NCBI GenBank assembly: GCA_018241225.1
Contig: JAFEEG010000012.1
Span: 1 to 64,000, forward strand
From: Pseudomonadota bacterium
GTDB lineage: Bacteria > Pseudomonadota > Gammaproteobacteria > Burkholderiales > Burkholderiaceae_C
DNA: 64,000 nt
Reading direction: 5' to 3'
Shown here: piece after piece, positions 1 to 6,646 of the stretch
Numbering within the stretch: position 1 is the first letter of the stretch
Layout: each line of letters starts with the position of its first letter
Made by a program: the position numbers and the translations under genes
The notes under the pieces: generated by a model
Seen by the model: the letters and a program-made list of their open reading frames with translations, nothing else
The model's database searches: none
Told to the model about the DNA's origin: nothing

Positions 1-39
1 ATTGCGGGTTCCCGTGTGACAGTAGGTCATCGTCAGGCT
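1..39 (+). rRNA. rrf: 5S ribosomal RNA, 3' end only
   Basis: The first 39 bases match the 3' end of a betaproteobacterial 5S rRNA: a CCCGTGTGA helix-loop segment, then AGTAGGTCATCGTCAGGCT, which pairs with the missing 5' end. The rest of the rRNA operon lies outside the window. A terminator hairpin follows directly. The exact last base is uncertain by one or two positions. Confidence 0.85.
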
Positions 40-50
40 CTTACAGCCCC

Positions 51-82
51 AAAAAGCCCACTCAGAAATGACTGGGCTTTTT
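51..82 (+). terminator. Rho-independent terminator of the rRNA operon
   Basis: A perfect 10-bp stem (AAAAAGCCCA at 51-60 with TGGGCTTTTT at 73-82) encloses a 12-base loop and ends in a T-rich run. It lies 12 bases after the 5S rRNA and closes the rRNA operon. Confidence 0.9.
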
Positions 83-124
83 CCTTTTGCGGATCCAGAT
101 TTGCCATTCAGGCTGGGTACCGCA

Positions 125-132
125 ATTTCAGG
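125..132. repeat. Target-site duplication, left copy (ATTTCAGG)
   Basis: The octamer directly outside the IS66 terminal repeat at 133 is identical to the one directly outside the opposite end (3592-3599). Eight-base target duplications are typical of the IS66 family, so this fixes the left boundary of the element. Confidence 0.93.
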
Positions 133-160
133 GTGAGCGTCCAGCGCGCCCATCTTGACC
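133..160 (+). repeat. IS66 terminal inverted repeat, outer right end
   Basis: GTGAGCGTCCAG followed by CCCATCTTGA. It matches the opposite terminal repeat at 22 of the first 26 positions, the four differences being a central block. The passenger stop codon lies about 15 bases inside it. Confidence 0.9.
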
Positions 161-175
161 GACAAGCGTTGATAC

Positions 176-397
176 TCAGGGCGGATTGATCTCGTCGGTG
201 GGCTCGTCGGTCTCGTAGTACCTGCCGATCGCGCGGTCCAGGCGCTTGAGCAGAGCGTTGATCGTTTCGCCCTCGCGCCTGACGAGCATGGCCAGCGTGT
301 TGTGGCTGTCAGCTGCGGTCGCCGCGCACTCGATGTTTCCGATGCTTCCTATGGTGATGTCGCCACCGTCTTCGATCAAGGCTTCGATGTTCTTCAT
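176..397 (-). CDS. IS66 passenger protein, small hypothetical (73 aa)
   Basis: I do not recognise a named family. The product is a soluble, acidic protein of 73 residues with no membrane segment or signal peptide; a helical stretch near residues 40-60 (LAMLVRREGETINALLKRLD) resembles a dimerisation helix. I chose the ATG at 397 because AGGAAAG lies just upstream. A longer reading from 460 would run through the internal terminal repeat and is unlikely. The gene is the last in the IS66 element and ends about 15 bases before the outer terminal repeat, the same spacing as between the other passenger gene and the internal repeat. Its role in transposition, if any, is unknown. Confidence 0.6.
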   Translation of the reverse strand: MKNIEALIEDGGDITIGSIGNIECAATAADSHNTLAMLVRREGETINALLKRLDRAIGRYYETDEPTDEINPP

Positions 398-400
398 GTG

Positions 401-439
401 CTTTCCTGCGGCTGCCAGTGGTGTGGCAGCAGCTCTTCG
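401..439 (-). pseudogene. Remnant of a second tnpC 3' end
   Basis: Read on the minus strand, this short stretch encodes EELLPHHWQP, which matches the C-terminus of the intact TnpC in the element (EDLLPHRWQP), and about 24 of 29 aligned bases agree. It abuts the internal terminal repeat at 440 and runs into the ribosome-binding site of the 73-residue passenger. It looks like the surviving tail of another IS66 copy joined to this one. Confidence 0.65.
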
Positions 440-467
440 GTGAGCGTCCAGTTCACCCATTTTGACC
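440..467 (+). repeat. Internal IS66 terminal-repeat copy (older right end)
   Basis: GTGAGCGTCCAG at 440-451 followed by CCCATTTTGACC, in the same orientation as the outer right-end repeat at 133. It matches the repeat at 3591 as well as the outer copy does (22 of 26). It lies about 15 bases beyond the stop codon of the upstream passenger gene, so 440-3591 by itself looks like a complete shorter IS66 element. Confidence 0.75.
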
Positions 468-481
468 GGCCGCGCGGTTCA

Positions 482-982
482 TCAGGTCTGGAATTGCGCT
501 CCGACGTAGGCAACGCACTCGACGAGGTTGAGGGCGGCCAGCAGCAAGAACTTCTCGGCGTCGGTTCGCACGCGTAGCAGGTCGTGCTCGCCGAGGTAGC
601 CGTACACGAACGCAAGCAGGTAGCGCTCGGGGTGGTCGGCGCAGAACCGCGTGATCATCTGCTCGACGAGGTCTGGCGGCACGCCCTCGGTAAACCCGAT
701 CGTCGCTGTCAGCCGCTGCAGGCAGGTTTCCTGCACGTCTTCGGTGATCGTGGGGAAGGCGTGCCCGCTGCGCTTCATCGCCTGGAAGACCACCAGCAGA
801 ACGTGGATCGGCACCTCGAGCTGCAAGGTGTCGACCCCGAAGCGAGGCAGCACGAGGACGGAGGCGAGCAGGTTCGGCTGCAGGGCGTAGATTTCGTCGG
901 CCAACTCAACCTTCCGCTGCGCGCTCATGCGGTTGACGTCGATGTTCGCCCGGACCATCACGTCCTGCGTTATCAAGGTCAT
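482..982 (-). CDS. IS66 passenger protein, hypothetical (166 aa)
   Basis: A helical, soluble protein of 166 residues that I cannot assign to a named family. Its start ATG at 982 overlaps the tnpC stop codon as ATGA, so it is almost certainly translated by coupling to tnpC and belongs to the element. A nine-residue longer reading exists but begins inside tnpC without better support. It has no obvious catalytic motif, membrane segment or signal peptide. IS66 elements are known to carry passenger genes after tnpC, and a regulatory or accessory role is only a guess. Confidence 0.7.
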   Translation of the reverse strand: MTLITQDVMVRANIDVNRMSAQRKVELADEIYALQPNLLASVLVLPRFGVDTLQLEVPIHVLLVVFQAMKRSGHAFPTITEDVQETCLQRLTATIGFTEGVPPDLVEQMITRFCADHPERYLLAFVYGYLGEHDLLRVRTDAEKFLLLAALNLVECVAYVGAQFQT

Positions 983-2739
983 GGTGCCGCGTTGGACGCT
1001 GGCTGCCATCGGTGCGGCAGCAAGTCCTCGATCCGACTGTTCGGTTGCGTTGGCAGGCGCTGCAGCACGTCGCGCAGGTAGGCCCAGGGGTCATGGCCGT
1101 TCATGCGTGCCGACTGCACGAGGCTCATCACGATGGCGGCCCGCTGGCCGGCCAGTTCGCTGCCCACGAACATCCAGGCTCGGCGTCCCATTGCCCACGG
1201 CTTGATTTGGCGCTCCAGATGGTTGTTGTCCAGCGCTACCGCGCCGTCGTCCAGGTGCCGCGTCAGCGCGGTCCAGTGCATCAGCGTGTAGTCGATGGCC
1301 TTCGCCGTCGGGCCACCGTCGACCACGAGTCGGCGCTCCAGTCGCAGCCACTGCTGGAACTCCTCCCACAGAGGCTTGGCGAGCCGCTGGCGTTGCGCCC
1401 GGCGCTCATCGTCGCTGAGGTCCTTGAGCTCAGCCTCAACCCCGTAGATGCGCGCGAAGCGCCGGACTGCCTCCAGGCCCACTGCGCTGGTGCCGTCGTG
1501 CGTCAATTCTTCGAAGTTGCGGCGCGCGTGCGCGGCGCATGCAGCGCCGAAGCGGTCCGGGTACAGCCGCGGATCGACCACGGTCTCATAGGCGCTGTAG
1601 CGGTCGGTCAGCAATGTGCCCGACCATCGCTCGCCGTTTCCTTCCAAGAACGCCAGCGGGTACTGCGCCCCGCGTCCCAGGCAGAACTCATAGATCACGC
1701 CGGGCACCGCGTCGTGCCAGCTTCTGGCGTAGGCCCAGACGTATGCTCGGCGCGTCTTGCCCGCGCCCGGGTCCAGCAGAGCCACTGGCGTCTCGTCGGC
1801 GTGCAAGACCGCGCAGCCGAGGATGAATCGCCTGTGCACCTCGTGCAATGGCTCCAGCGCCGCACCTGCCTGGCCGGCGATGGACGCCAGCGTGGAGCGA
1901 GGCGTGTGCACGCCGCTGCGCGCGTTGATCGTCTCTTGCCGGTAGTACGGCAGGTGATCCACGAAGCGGCTGATCAGCGTGTGTGCGACGAAGCCGCTCG
2001 CAGCAATGCCGCCCTCGATGACCTTTGCGACGCTGGGCGCCTGGCGCAGCACCTGGCAGCAACGGCAGGCCCACTTGCCGTAGATGTGGCGGTGAACGAA
2101 GAATTCGGCAGGCACGATGTCCAGTCGTTCGCTGACCTCCTCGCCTATGCGCGTCATCGGGCGTCCACAGCCAGGCTCTCGGCAATCGGTGCTCTCAGGC
2201 TCATGGTGGTGTTCCACTCGGCGCAGGTGCTCGGGGAACGGATTGCGGCGCGGCCGACGCGGGGGCGCCTTGGTCGTCGTATCCGACGCAGCTGCTGTGG
2301 CTGCAGCGGCCGCAGCTTCACGCCGTAGCCGCTCGAGCTGCTCGCGCAGTCCCGCCTCGTCCTCGGCCAGAGTCTCCTCGAACAGGCGGCGCTGCTCGGC
2401 GTTCATGGCTTCTGACTTCGCGCCGAACTTCCACCGTTTGAGCCTGGCGAGTTCGAAGGTGATCTTCTCGATCTTGGCCTCGCGCAGCGCAATCTCGCGG
2501 TCCTTGCGTTGCAGCAGTGCGTCGCGCTCGGCGAGCGCCTGATCGCGTTGCGCGAGGACACGGCCATGTTCGGCCAGCTGCTGCTCCTGGTCCTGCAGGC
2601 GCCGCAGAAGCTGAGTGACCAGCGCAGCTGCCTCGGCGGACAGTTCCGCCGGATTCGCTGCAGGAAGATCACGCGCGCCAAGCATGCATTGCATGATGCC
2701 AGTGCACGCCGATGCGAACCTCGGCACATCCACTGTCAA
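979..2739 (-). CDS. tnpC: IS66 family transposase TnpC
   Basis: DDE transposase of the IS66 family, 586 residues. Domains in order: an N-terminal leucine-rich coiled coil (about 40-140), an Arg/Pro-rich hinge, a zinc-finger-like region with Cys186, Cys191, Cys225 and Cys227/228, and the catalytic core. The probable triad is D315 in LHADETP, D379 in LLTDRYSAY and E509 in DNNHLERQIKPW. The C-terminus reads EDLLPHRWQP. No frameshift is visible, so it is probably active. The gene begins 28 bases after tnpB and overlaps the next passenger gene by ATGA. A start at residue 16 (2694) is possible. Confidence 0.96.
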   Translation of the reverse strand: MTVDVPRFASACTGIMQCMLGARDLPAANPAELSAEAAALVTQLLRRLQDQEQQLAEHGRVLAQRDQALAERDALLQRKDREIALREAKIEKITFELARLKRWKFGAKSEAMNAEQRRLFEETLAEDEAGLREQLERLRREAAAAAATAAASDTTTKAPPRRPRRNPFPEHLRRVEHHHEPESTDCREPGCGRPMTRIGEEVSERLDIVPAEFFVHRHIYGKWACRCCQVLRQAPSVAKVIEGGIAASGFVAHTLISRFVDHLPYYRQETINARSGVHTPRSTLASIAGQAGAALEPLHEVHRRFILGCAVLHADETPVALLDPGAGKTRRAYVWAYARSWHDAVPGVIYEFCLGRGAQYPLAFLEGNGERWSGTLLTDRYSAYETVVDPRLYPDRFGAACAAHARRNFEELTHDGTSAVGLEAVRRFARIYGVEAELKDLSDDERRAQRQRLAKPLWEEFQQWLRLERRLVVDGGPTAKAIDYTLMHWTALTRHLDDGAVALDNNHLERQIKPWAMGRRAWMFVGSELAGQRAAIVMSLVQSARMNGHDPWAYLRDVLQRLPTQPNSRIEDLLPHRWQPASNAAP

Positions 2740-2767
2740 CGCACAGAAGGCCAGTTGTGTCGAGGCC

Positions 2768-3106
2768 TCAGGCTCGCGTGATGACGCTCAGCTCGGGAAG
2801 GCGCTGCCACGGCAGGCCCAGGACCAGGGCGTCGAACTGCGCCGGAGTGAGCGACAGTGAGGGCGTCACGTGGCCCGCGCCAGGCCAGACGAAGCGCCCC
2901 GCGTTGAGCCGACGCGCTGCGCACCACACGCCGAAGCCGTCGTGCACGAGCAGCTTGATGCGTGTGCCGCGGGCGTTCGCGAACAGGTAACCATGGTGCG
3001 CCTGTGCAGCGCCGAAGACCTGTACGACGCGTGCAAGCAGGCGATCGGCGCCGGCACGCATGTCGATGGGATCGGCGGCCAGCCACATCGCGTCGATGCG
3101 GATCAT
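2768..3106 (-). CDS. tnpB: IS66 family accessory protein TnpB
   Basis: IS66 Orf2/TnpB family, 112 residues from the ATG at 3106, the normal family length. Family features are present: MWLAADPIDMRAGADRL at the N-terminus, then GYLFANARGTRIKLLVHDG and the Trp-containing region after it. The chosen start overlaps the tnpA stop codon as ATGA, the classic coupling in IS66; a longer in-frame reading to 3160 lies inside tnpA. TnpB is required together with TnpA and TnpC for efficient IS66 transposition, but its biochemical role is unclear. Confidence 0.94.
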   Translation of the reverse strand: MIRIDAMWLAADPIDMRAGADRLLARVVQVFGAAQAHHGYLFANARGTRIKLLVHDGFGVWCAARRLNAGRFVWPGAGHVTPSLSLTPAQFDALVLGLPWQRLPELSVITRA

Positions 3107-3513
3107 CGAAGCAGCTCGCGCATCCAGGCCGCGCAATCGCTGGCGGCGCCTGCAGGCCAAGTCACAGTGACCGTCGTCGGTCCGCGCCGCAGTTCGATGC
3201 GAATGTCCGGCGCTTGAGCCGGAGGCGTCGGCGCCGGCGCCGGCGCCGGCAAGCTAACCGGAACGAAGACGGCCTTGGACTCTTGCGCCTTGTCTCCATC
3301 ATCGACGTCCGCGCGCACGGTGTCAGTCGATGGCTTCATCTCCGCCTCGTGCACCCATCGCCGAAGGAGGTTCGCGTTGATGCCATGGGCCATCGCCACC
3401 GCGGCCATCGACATCCCCGGCTGTGCGCAGGCCGCCACTGCATCGGCCTTGAACTCGTCGCTGTGGCGGCGACGACGACGGCCACCTTCAAAAGCTGCGG
3501 GCATAGTGTTCAC
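3103..3513 (-). CDS. tnpA: IS66 family protein TnpA (helix-turn-helix, Orf1)
   Basis: TnpA of IS66, 136 residues. An Arg-rich start (GGRRRRRHS) leads into a helix-turn-helix: SDEFKADAVAAC, then MAAVAMAHGINANLLRRW. A Pro/Ala linker encoded by a GGCGCC-rich run follows, and the C-terminus ends AAWMRELLR. It is the first gene of the element and presumably binds the terminal repeats. I use the GTG start at 3513 because an AGGTGG ribosome-binding site precedes it; ATG at 3504 is the alternative. The stop overlaps the tnpB start. Confidence 0.92.
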   Translation of the reverse strand: MNTMPAAFEGGRRRRRHSDEFKADAVAACAQPGMSMAAVAMAHGINANLLRRWVHEAEMKPSTDTVRADVDDGDKAQESKAVFVPVSLPAPAPAPTPPAQAPDIRIELRRGPTTVTVTWPAGAASDCAAWMRELLR

Positions 3514-3563
3514 GAATCCACCTAGAGTTGAGTGGATTCGAGACTCCTATACGCCTTGCCGAA

Positions 3564-3591
3564 ACTCAAGATGGGGTGACTGGACGCTCAC
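3564..3591 (-). repeat. IS66 terminal inverted repeat, left end (tnpA side)
   Basis: Read inward on the minus strand from 3591: GTGAGCGTCCAG, then CCCCATCTTGA. It pairs with the repeat at 133-160. The octamer ATTTCAGG follows directly outside. Confidence 0.92.
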
Positions 3592-3599
3592 ATTTCAGG
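3592..3599. repeat. Target-site duplication, right copy (ATTTCAGG)
   Basis: Identical to 125-132 and directly adjacent to the terminal repeat ending at 3591. Removing the element and one copy restores a continuous intergenic sequence leading to the end of the Sel1-repeat gene. Confidence 0.93.
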
Positions 3600-3604
3600 T
3601 GCCT

Positions 3605-4426
3605 CTACGAGCGTTCTTGCGCTAATTGCTTCAGATACCGCGCGCGATCGAGCATTTCCCGACCCACCGCAGCGAGGCGTGCATCAAGCGACTCCGCGAG
3701 TAAGTCCCCGGCCTCGCGCAGAAACCCTTCGGTGGCGTTCAACGGTACTCGCTTGAGCCATTGCAGCGAAGTTTCAATGTCGCCTCGTTCGGCCAGCATG
3801 CGCGCGTATTGGTATTGGCCGCGAAAGTCGCCTCCTTGCGCTCCCTGGCGATACCAGTCCATTGCCTTGACGACGTCGGCCTGCACCGACAGCCCATCCT
3901 CGTAGAACCGGCCGGCCTTGGTCATCGCCTTGGCATTCCCGCGCTTGGCTGCGCGCGTGTACAAGTCGAGCGCATACGCATCGTCGCGCGCCACGGCACG
4001 ACCTGAGGCGTATTGGTTTGCGAGGTTGTACAGGCCCGCGTCCAGCCCCTTGTCCGCGGCATTTCGATACCAGCGGGTGGCGGCCGCAAGGTCCGGCTCC
4101 GTGCCCCATCCATTTTCCAAGCAGCGGCCTGTCATGTTCATGGCCATGACGTGTCCCTGCTGCGCTGCCTTCAGGAACCAGGCGAACGCGTCGCTGGGGC
4201 TTCGATCGGCCCCGTGGCCATCGAGCAACCATTGCGCGAGAACCGCCTGAGCCTCGGGATGTCCTTGCCGAGCAGCGGTGTGCATCCAAGCATGCGCTTC
4301 ACTCGCTGGCGCCTTGAGTATGGAGACCCATTGCGCACGCGTGAGTTTGGCGACAGCCTGCAGATCCGTTGGGTGGGGCGGTAGGGGGTTGGACAGAGAA
4401 TCAGATGACACAACTACGGTGGACAC
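3605..4426 (-). CDS. Sel1-repeat (tetratricopeptide-like) protein
   Basis: A 273-residue protein made largely of tandem Sel1-like repeats of about 36 residues, for example AFAWFLKAAQQGHVMAMNMT, AATRWYRNAADKGLDAGLYN and ALDLYTRAAKRGNAKAMTKA. Such repeats form a helical scaffold for protein contacts, and the partner here is unknown. There is no signal peptide or lipobox, so it is probably cytoplasmic. The start is GTG at 4426 with a weak ribosome-binding site and is uncertain. The IS66 element sits 14 bases beyond its stop codon and may have separated it from its native terminator. Confidence 0.85.
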   Translation of the reverse strand: MSTVVVSSDSLSNPLPPHPTDLQAVAKLTRAQWVSILKAPASEAHAWMHTAARQGHPEAQAVLAQWLLDGHGADRSPSDAFAWFLKAAQQGHVMAMNMTGRCLENGWGTEPDLAAATRWYRNAADKGLDAGLYNLANQYASGRAVARDDAYALDLYTRAAKRGNAKAMTKAGRFYEDGLSVQADVVKAMDWYRQGAQGGDFRGQYQYARMLAERGDIETSLQWLKRVPLNATEGFLREAGDLLAESLDARLAAVGREMLDRARYLKQLAQERS

Positions 4427-4549
4427 TCAACGCGATCGCTCAATGATAGGTGAGGTGCTGCTGCCGGCTGTCAGTTCCCCGAAAGCCGGCCCCGCATAAT
4501 TATGAATTCAGTTTAGGCGCACGAGACATGTAAACAGGAGACAGAAAAG

Positions 4550-6469
4550 ATGAGCCCCCACAGCCGCTATGCAGAGTTCTACCGCCGCTCGATCGAGGCA
4601 CCCGAAGATTTCTGGGCCGAGCAGGCCAAGCTGATTGATTGGCATGCGCAACCGACCCGCATCCTGGACGATGCCAAGCCACCGTTTGTGAACTGGTTTG
4701 TCGGCGGCAAGACCAATCTGTGTCACAACGCGGTGGACCGCCACTTGCCCACGCGCGGCGACAGTCCGGCGCTCATCCATGTGTCCACCGAAACCGGCAC
4801 CGAGCGCACCTACACCTTCAGCCAACTGCACGAGGAAGTGCAGCGCACCGCCGCAAGCCTGCTGGCGCTGGGCGTGGGCAAGGGCGACCGGGTGCTCATC
4901 TACATGCCGATGATTCCGCAGGCGGCCTTTGCGATGCTGGCTTGCGCGCGCATCGGCGCGATTCACTGCGTGGTGTTTGGCGGATTTGCCAGCGGCGCGC
5001 TGGCCTCGCGCATCGAGGATGCGGCGCCCAAAGTGGTGGTTAGCGCCGACGCGGGCTCGCGCGGCGGCAAGGTGGTGGCGTACAAGCCGCTGCTGGACGA
5101 GGCCATCCGCGTCTCCAGTCACAAGCCCGAGGCGGTGTTGCTCAGCGATCGCGGCCTCGCGCCCATGGAACTGGTGGCTGGCCGCGACCACCTCGACAGC
5201 GAGGTGGCTGCGCGGTTGTCGTCCGCGGACGTGCCGTGCGAGTGGCTGGACGCGACCGACATCAGCTACACCATCTACACCAGCGGCACCACGGGGCGTC
5301 CCAAGGGCGTACAGCGCGACACCGGCGGCTACGCCGTGGCGCTGGCCGCGAGCATGAAGCACATCTTCGACGGCCGCGCGGGCGAGACCTACTTTTCTAC
5401 CAGCGATATCGGCTGGGTCGTGGGCCACAGCTACATCGTCTATGGACCGCTCATTGCGGGCATGGCCACGCTGATGTACGAGGGCCTGCCCACGCAGGGC
5501 ATGAACCGCGAACCCGACGGTGGCATCTGGTGGCGCCTGGTGGAGAAGTACAAGGTGACGGTGATGTTCAGTGCGCCCACCGCGGTGCGCGTTCTCAAGA
5601 AGCAAGACCCGGCGCTGCTCAAGAAGTACGACCTGTCTTCGCTGCGGGCGCTGTTCCTGGCGGGCGAGCCGCTGGACGAACCCACCGCACGCTGGATCAG
5701 CGACGGCCTGGGCGTGCCCATCATCGACAACTACTGGCAGACCGAATCGGGCTGGCCGATCATCACGCTGGCCAACGCCGTGGAGCGCAAGCCCAGCAAG
5801 TTCGGCAGCCCCGGCGTCCCGATGTACGGCTTCAAGGTCAAGATACTGGACGAGTCGACCGGCGAAGAACTTACAGCGCCCAACGAGAAAGGCGTGGTCG
5901 TGATCGAGGGGCCGACGCCGCCTGGCTTCATGCAGACCGTGTGGAAGGACGATGCGCGCTTCGTCAATACCTACTGGAAGAGCGTGCCCGGCCGCATGGT
6001 CTACTCGACCTTCGATTGGGGCATTCGCGACGAGGACGGCTATTTCTACATCCTCGGCCGTACCGACGACGTGATCAACGTTGCGGGCCACAGGCTGGGA
6101 ACGCGCGAGATCGAGGAGTGCATCTCGGGCCACGCCGGTGTGGCCGAGGTGGCAGTGGTGGGCGTGGCCGATGCGCTCAAGGGGCAGGTGGCCATGGCCT
6201 TTGCGGTGCCGAAGGACTCGCAGGCATTGTCCGATCCGGCCCGCGCATTGACGCTCGAAGGAGAGGTCATGCAACGCGTGAATGATGAGCTGGGCGCGGT
6301 GGCGCGGCCCGCGCGGGTGCGCTTCGTGTCGGCGCTGCCCAAGACGCGCAGCGGCAAGCTGCTGCGCCGTGCCATCCAGGCCGTGTGCGAGCAGCGCGAC
6401 CCTGGCGACCTCACCACCATGGACGATCCGGCGTCCCTACAACAGATCAGGCAGGTGGTGCAAGGCTGA
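4550..6469 (+). CDS. prpE: Propionate--CoA ligase (propionyl-CoA synthetase)
   Basis: AMP-forming acyl-CoA synthetase, 639 residues, closely resembling PrpE over its whole length: the start AEFYRRSIEAPEDFWAEQA, then NLCHNAVDRHL. The P-loop-like motif YTSGTTGRPKG lies near residue 245, GRTDDVINVAGHRLGTREIEE is the hinge region, and PKTRSGKLLRRAI near residue 600 holds the acylatable lysine. It activates propionate to propionyl-CoA for the methylcitrate cycle, although no prpB/C genes are in the window; acetate may be a secondary substrate. An AGGAG ribosome-binding site lies 9 bases before the ATG. It appears monocistronic. Confidence 0.95.
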   Translation: MSPHSRYAEFYRRSIEAPEDFWAEQAKLIDWHAQPTRILDDAKPPFVNWFVGGKTNLCHNAVDRHLPTRGDSPALIHVSTETGTERTYTFSQLHEEVQRTAASLLALGVGKGDRVLIYMPMIPQAAFAMLACARIGAIHCVVFGGFASGALASRIEDAAPKVVVSADAGSRGGKVVAYKPLLDEAIRVSSHKPEAVLLSDRGLAPMELVAGRDHLDSEVAARLSSADVPCEWLDATDISYTIYTSGTTGRPKGVQRDTGGYAVALAASMKHIFDGRAGETYFSTSDIGWVVGHSYIVYGPLIAGMATLMYEGLPTQGMNREPDGGIWWRLVEKYKVTVMFSAPTAVRVLKKQDPALLKKYDLSSLRALFLAGEPLDEPTARWISDGLGVPIIDNYWQTESGWPIITLANAVERKPSKFGSPGVPMYGFKVKILDESTGEELTAPNEKGVVVIEGPTPPGFMQTVWKDDARFVNTYWKSVPGRMVYSTFDWGIRDEDGYFYILGRTDDVINVAGHRLGTREIEECISGHAGVAEVAVVGVADALKGQVAMAFAVPKDSQALSDPARALTLEGEVMQRVNDELGAVARPARVRFVSALPKTRSGKLLRRAIQAVCEQRDPGDLTTMDDPASLQQIRQVVQG

Positions 6470-6613
6470 GCAAAAGCACGGGTCTGGTTTTTCTGATTTC
6501 GACCGTCATGTTCTTGTAGTGGCACAATGGGAGGGTACTCAGGGCCCTTCCAGCCACAGTCGCATCCGCCAATCGGTTCAGCCGTGTCGCGGAAGGTTTT
6601 CTAACCAGCTAGT

Positions 6614-6630
6614 GTTTCCTTAAGGGAAAC
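6614..6630 (+). promoter_or_regulatory. Short hairpin in the sucA leader
   Basis: GTTTCC (6614-6619) and GGAAAC (6625-6630) form a perfect 6-bp stem with the 5-base loop TTAAG, 16 bases before the sucA ATG and just before its GAAGG ribosome-binding site. It could affect ribosome access. The 177-base region between prpE and sucA holds no other feature I can support; it should contain the sucABlpd promoter, but no clear -35/-10 pair stands out. Confidence 0.35.
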
Positions 6631-6646
6631 GAAGGTCAGCGCAAAC

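Larger units (their letters stand above)
133..3591 (-). mobile_element. IS66-family insertion sequence, 3459 bp, with two passenger genes
   Basis: The element is bounded by inverted repeats beginning GTGAGCGTCCAG at both ends (133 inward on plus, 3591 inward on minus) and by a perfect 8-bp target duplication. It encodes tnpA, tnpB and tnpC in the usual order on the minus strand, the first pair overlapping by ATGA, followed by two extra reading frames. All three transposition genes look intact. It inserted between the rRNA operon terminator and the end of the Sel1-repeat gene, apparently without breaking a gene. A third terminal-repeat-like copy inside the element (440-467) gives it a mosaic right end. 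Confidence 0.95.
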
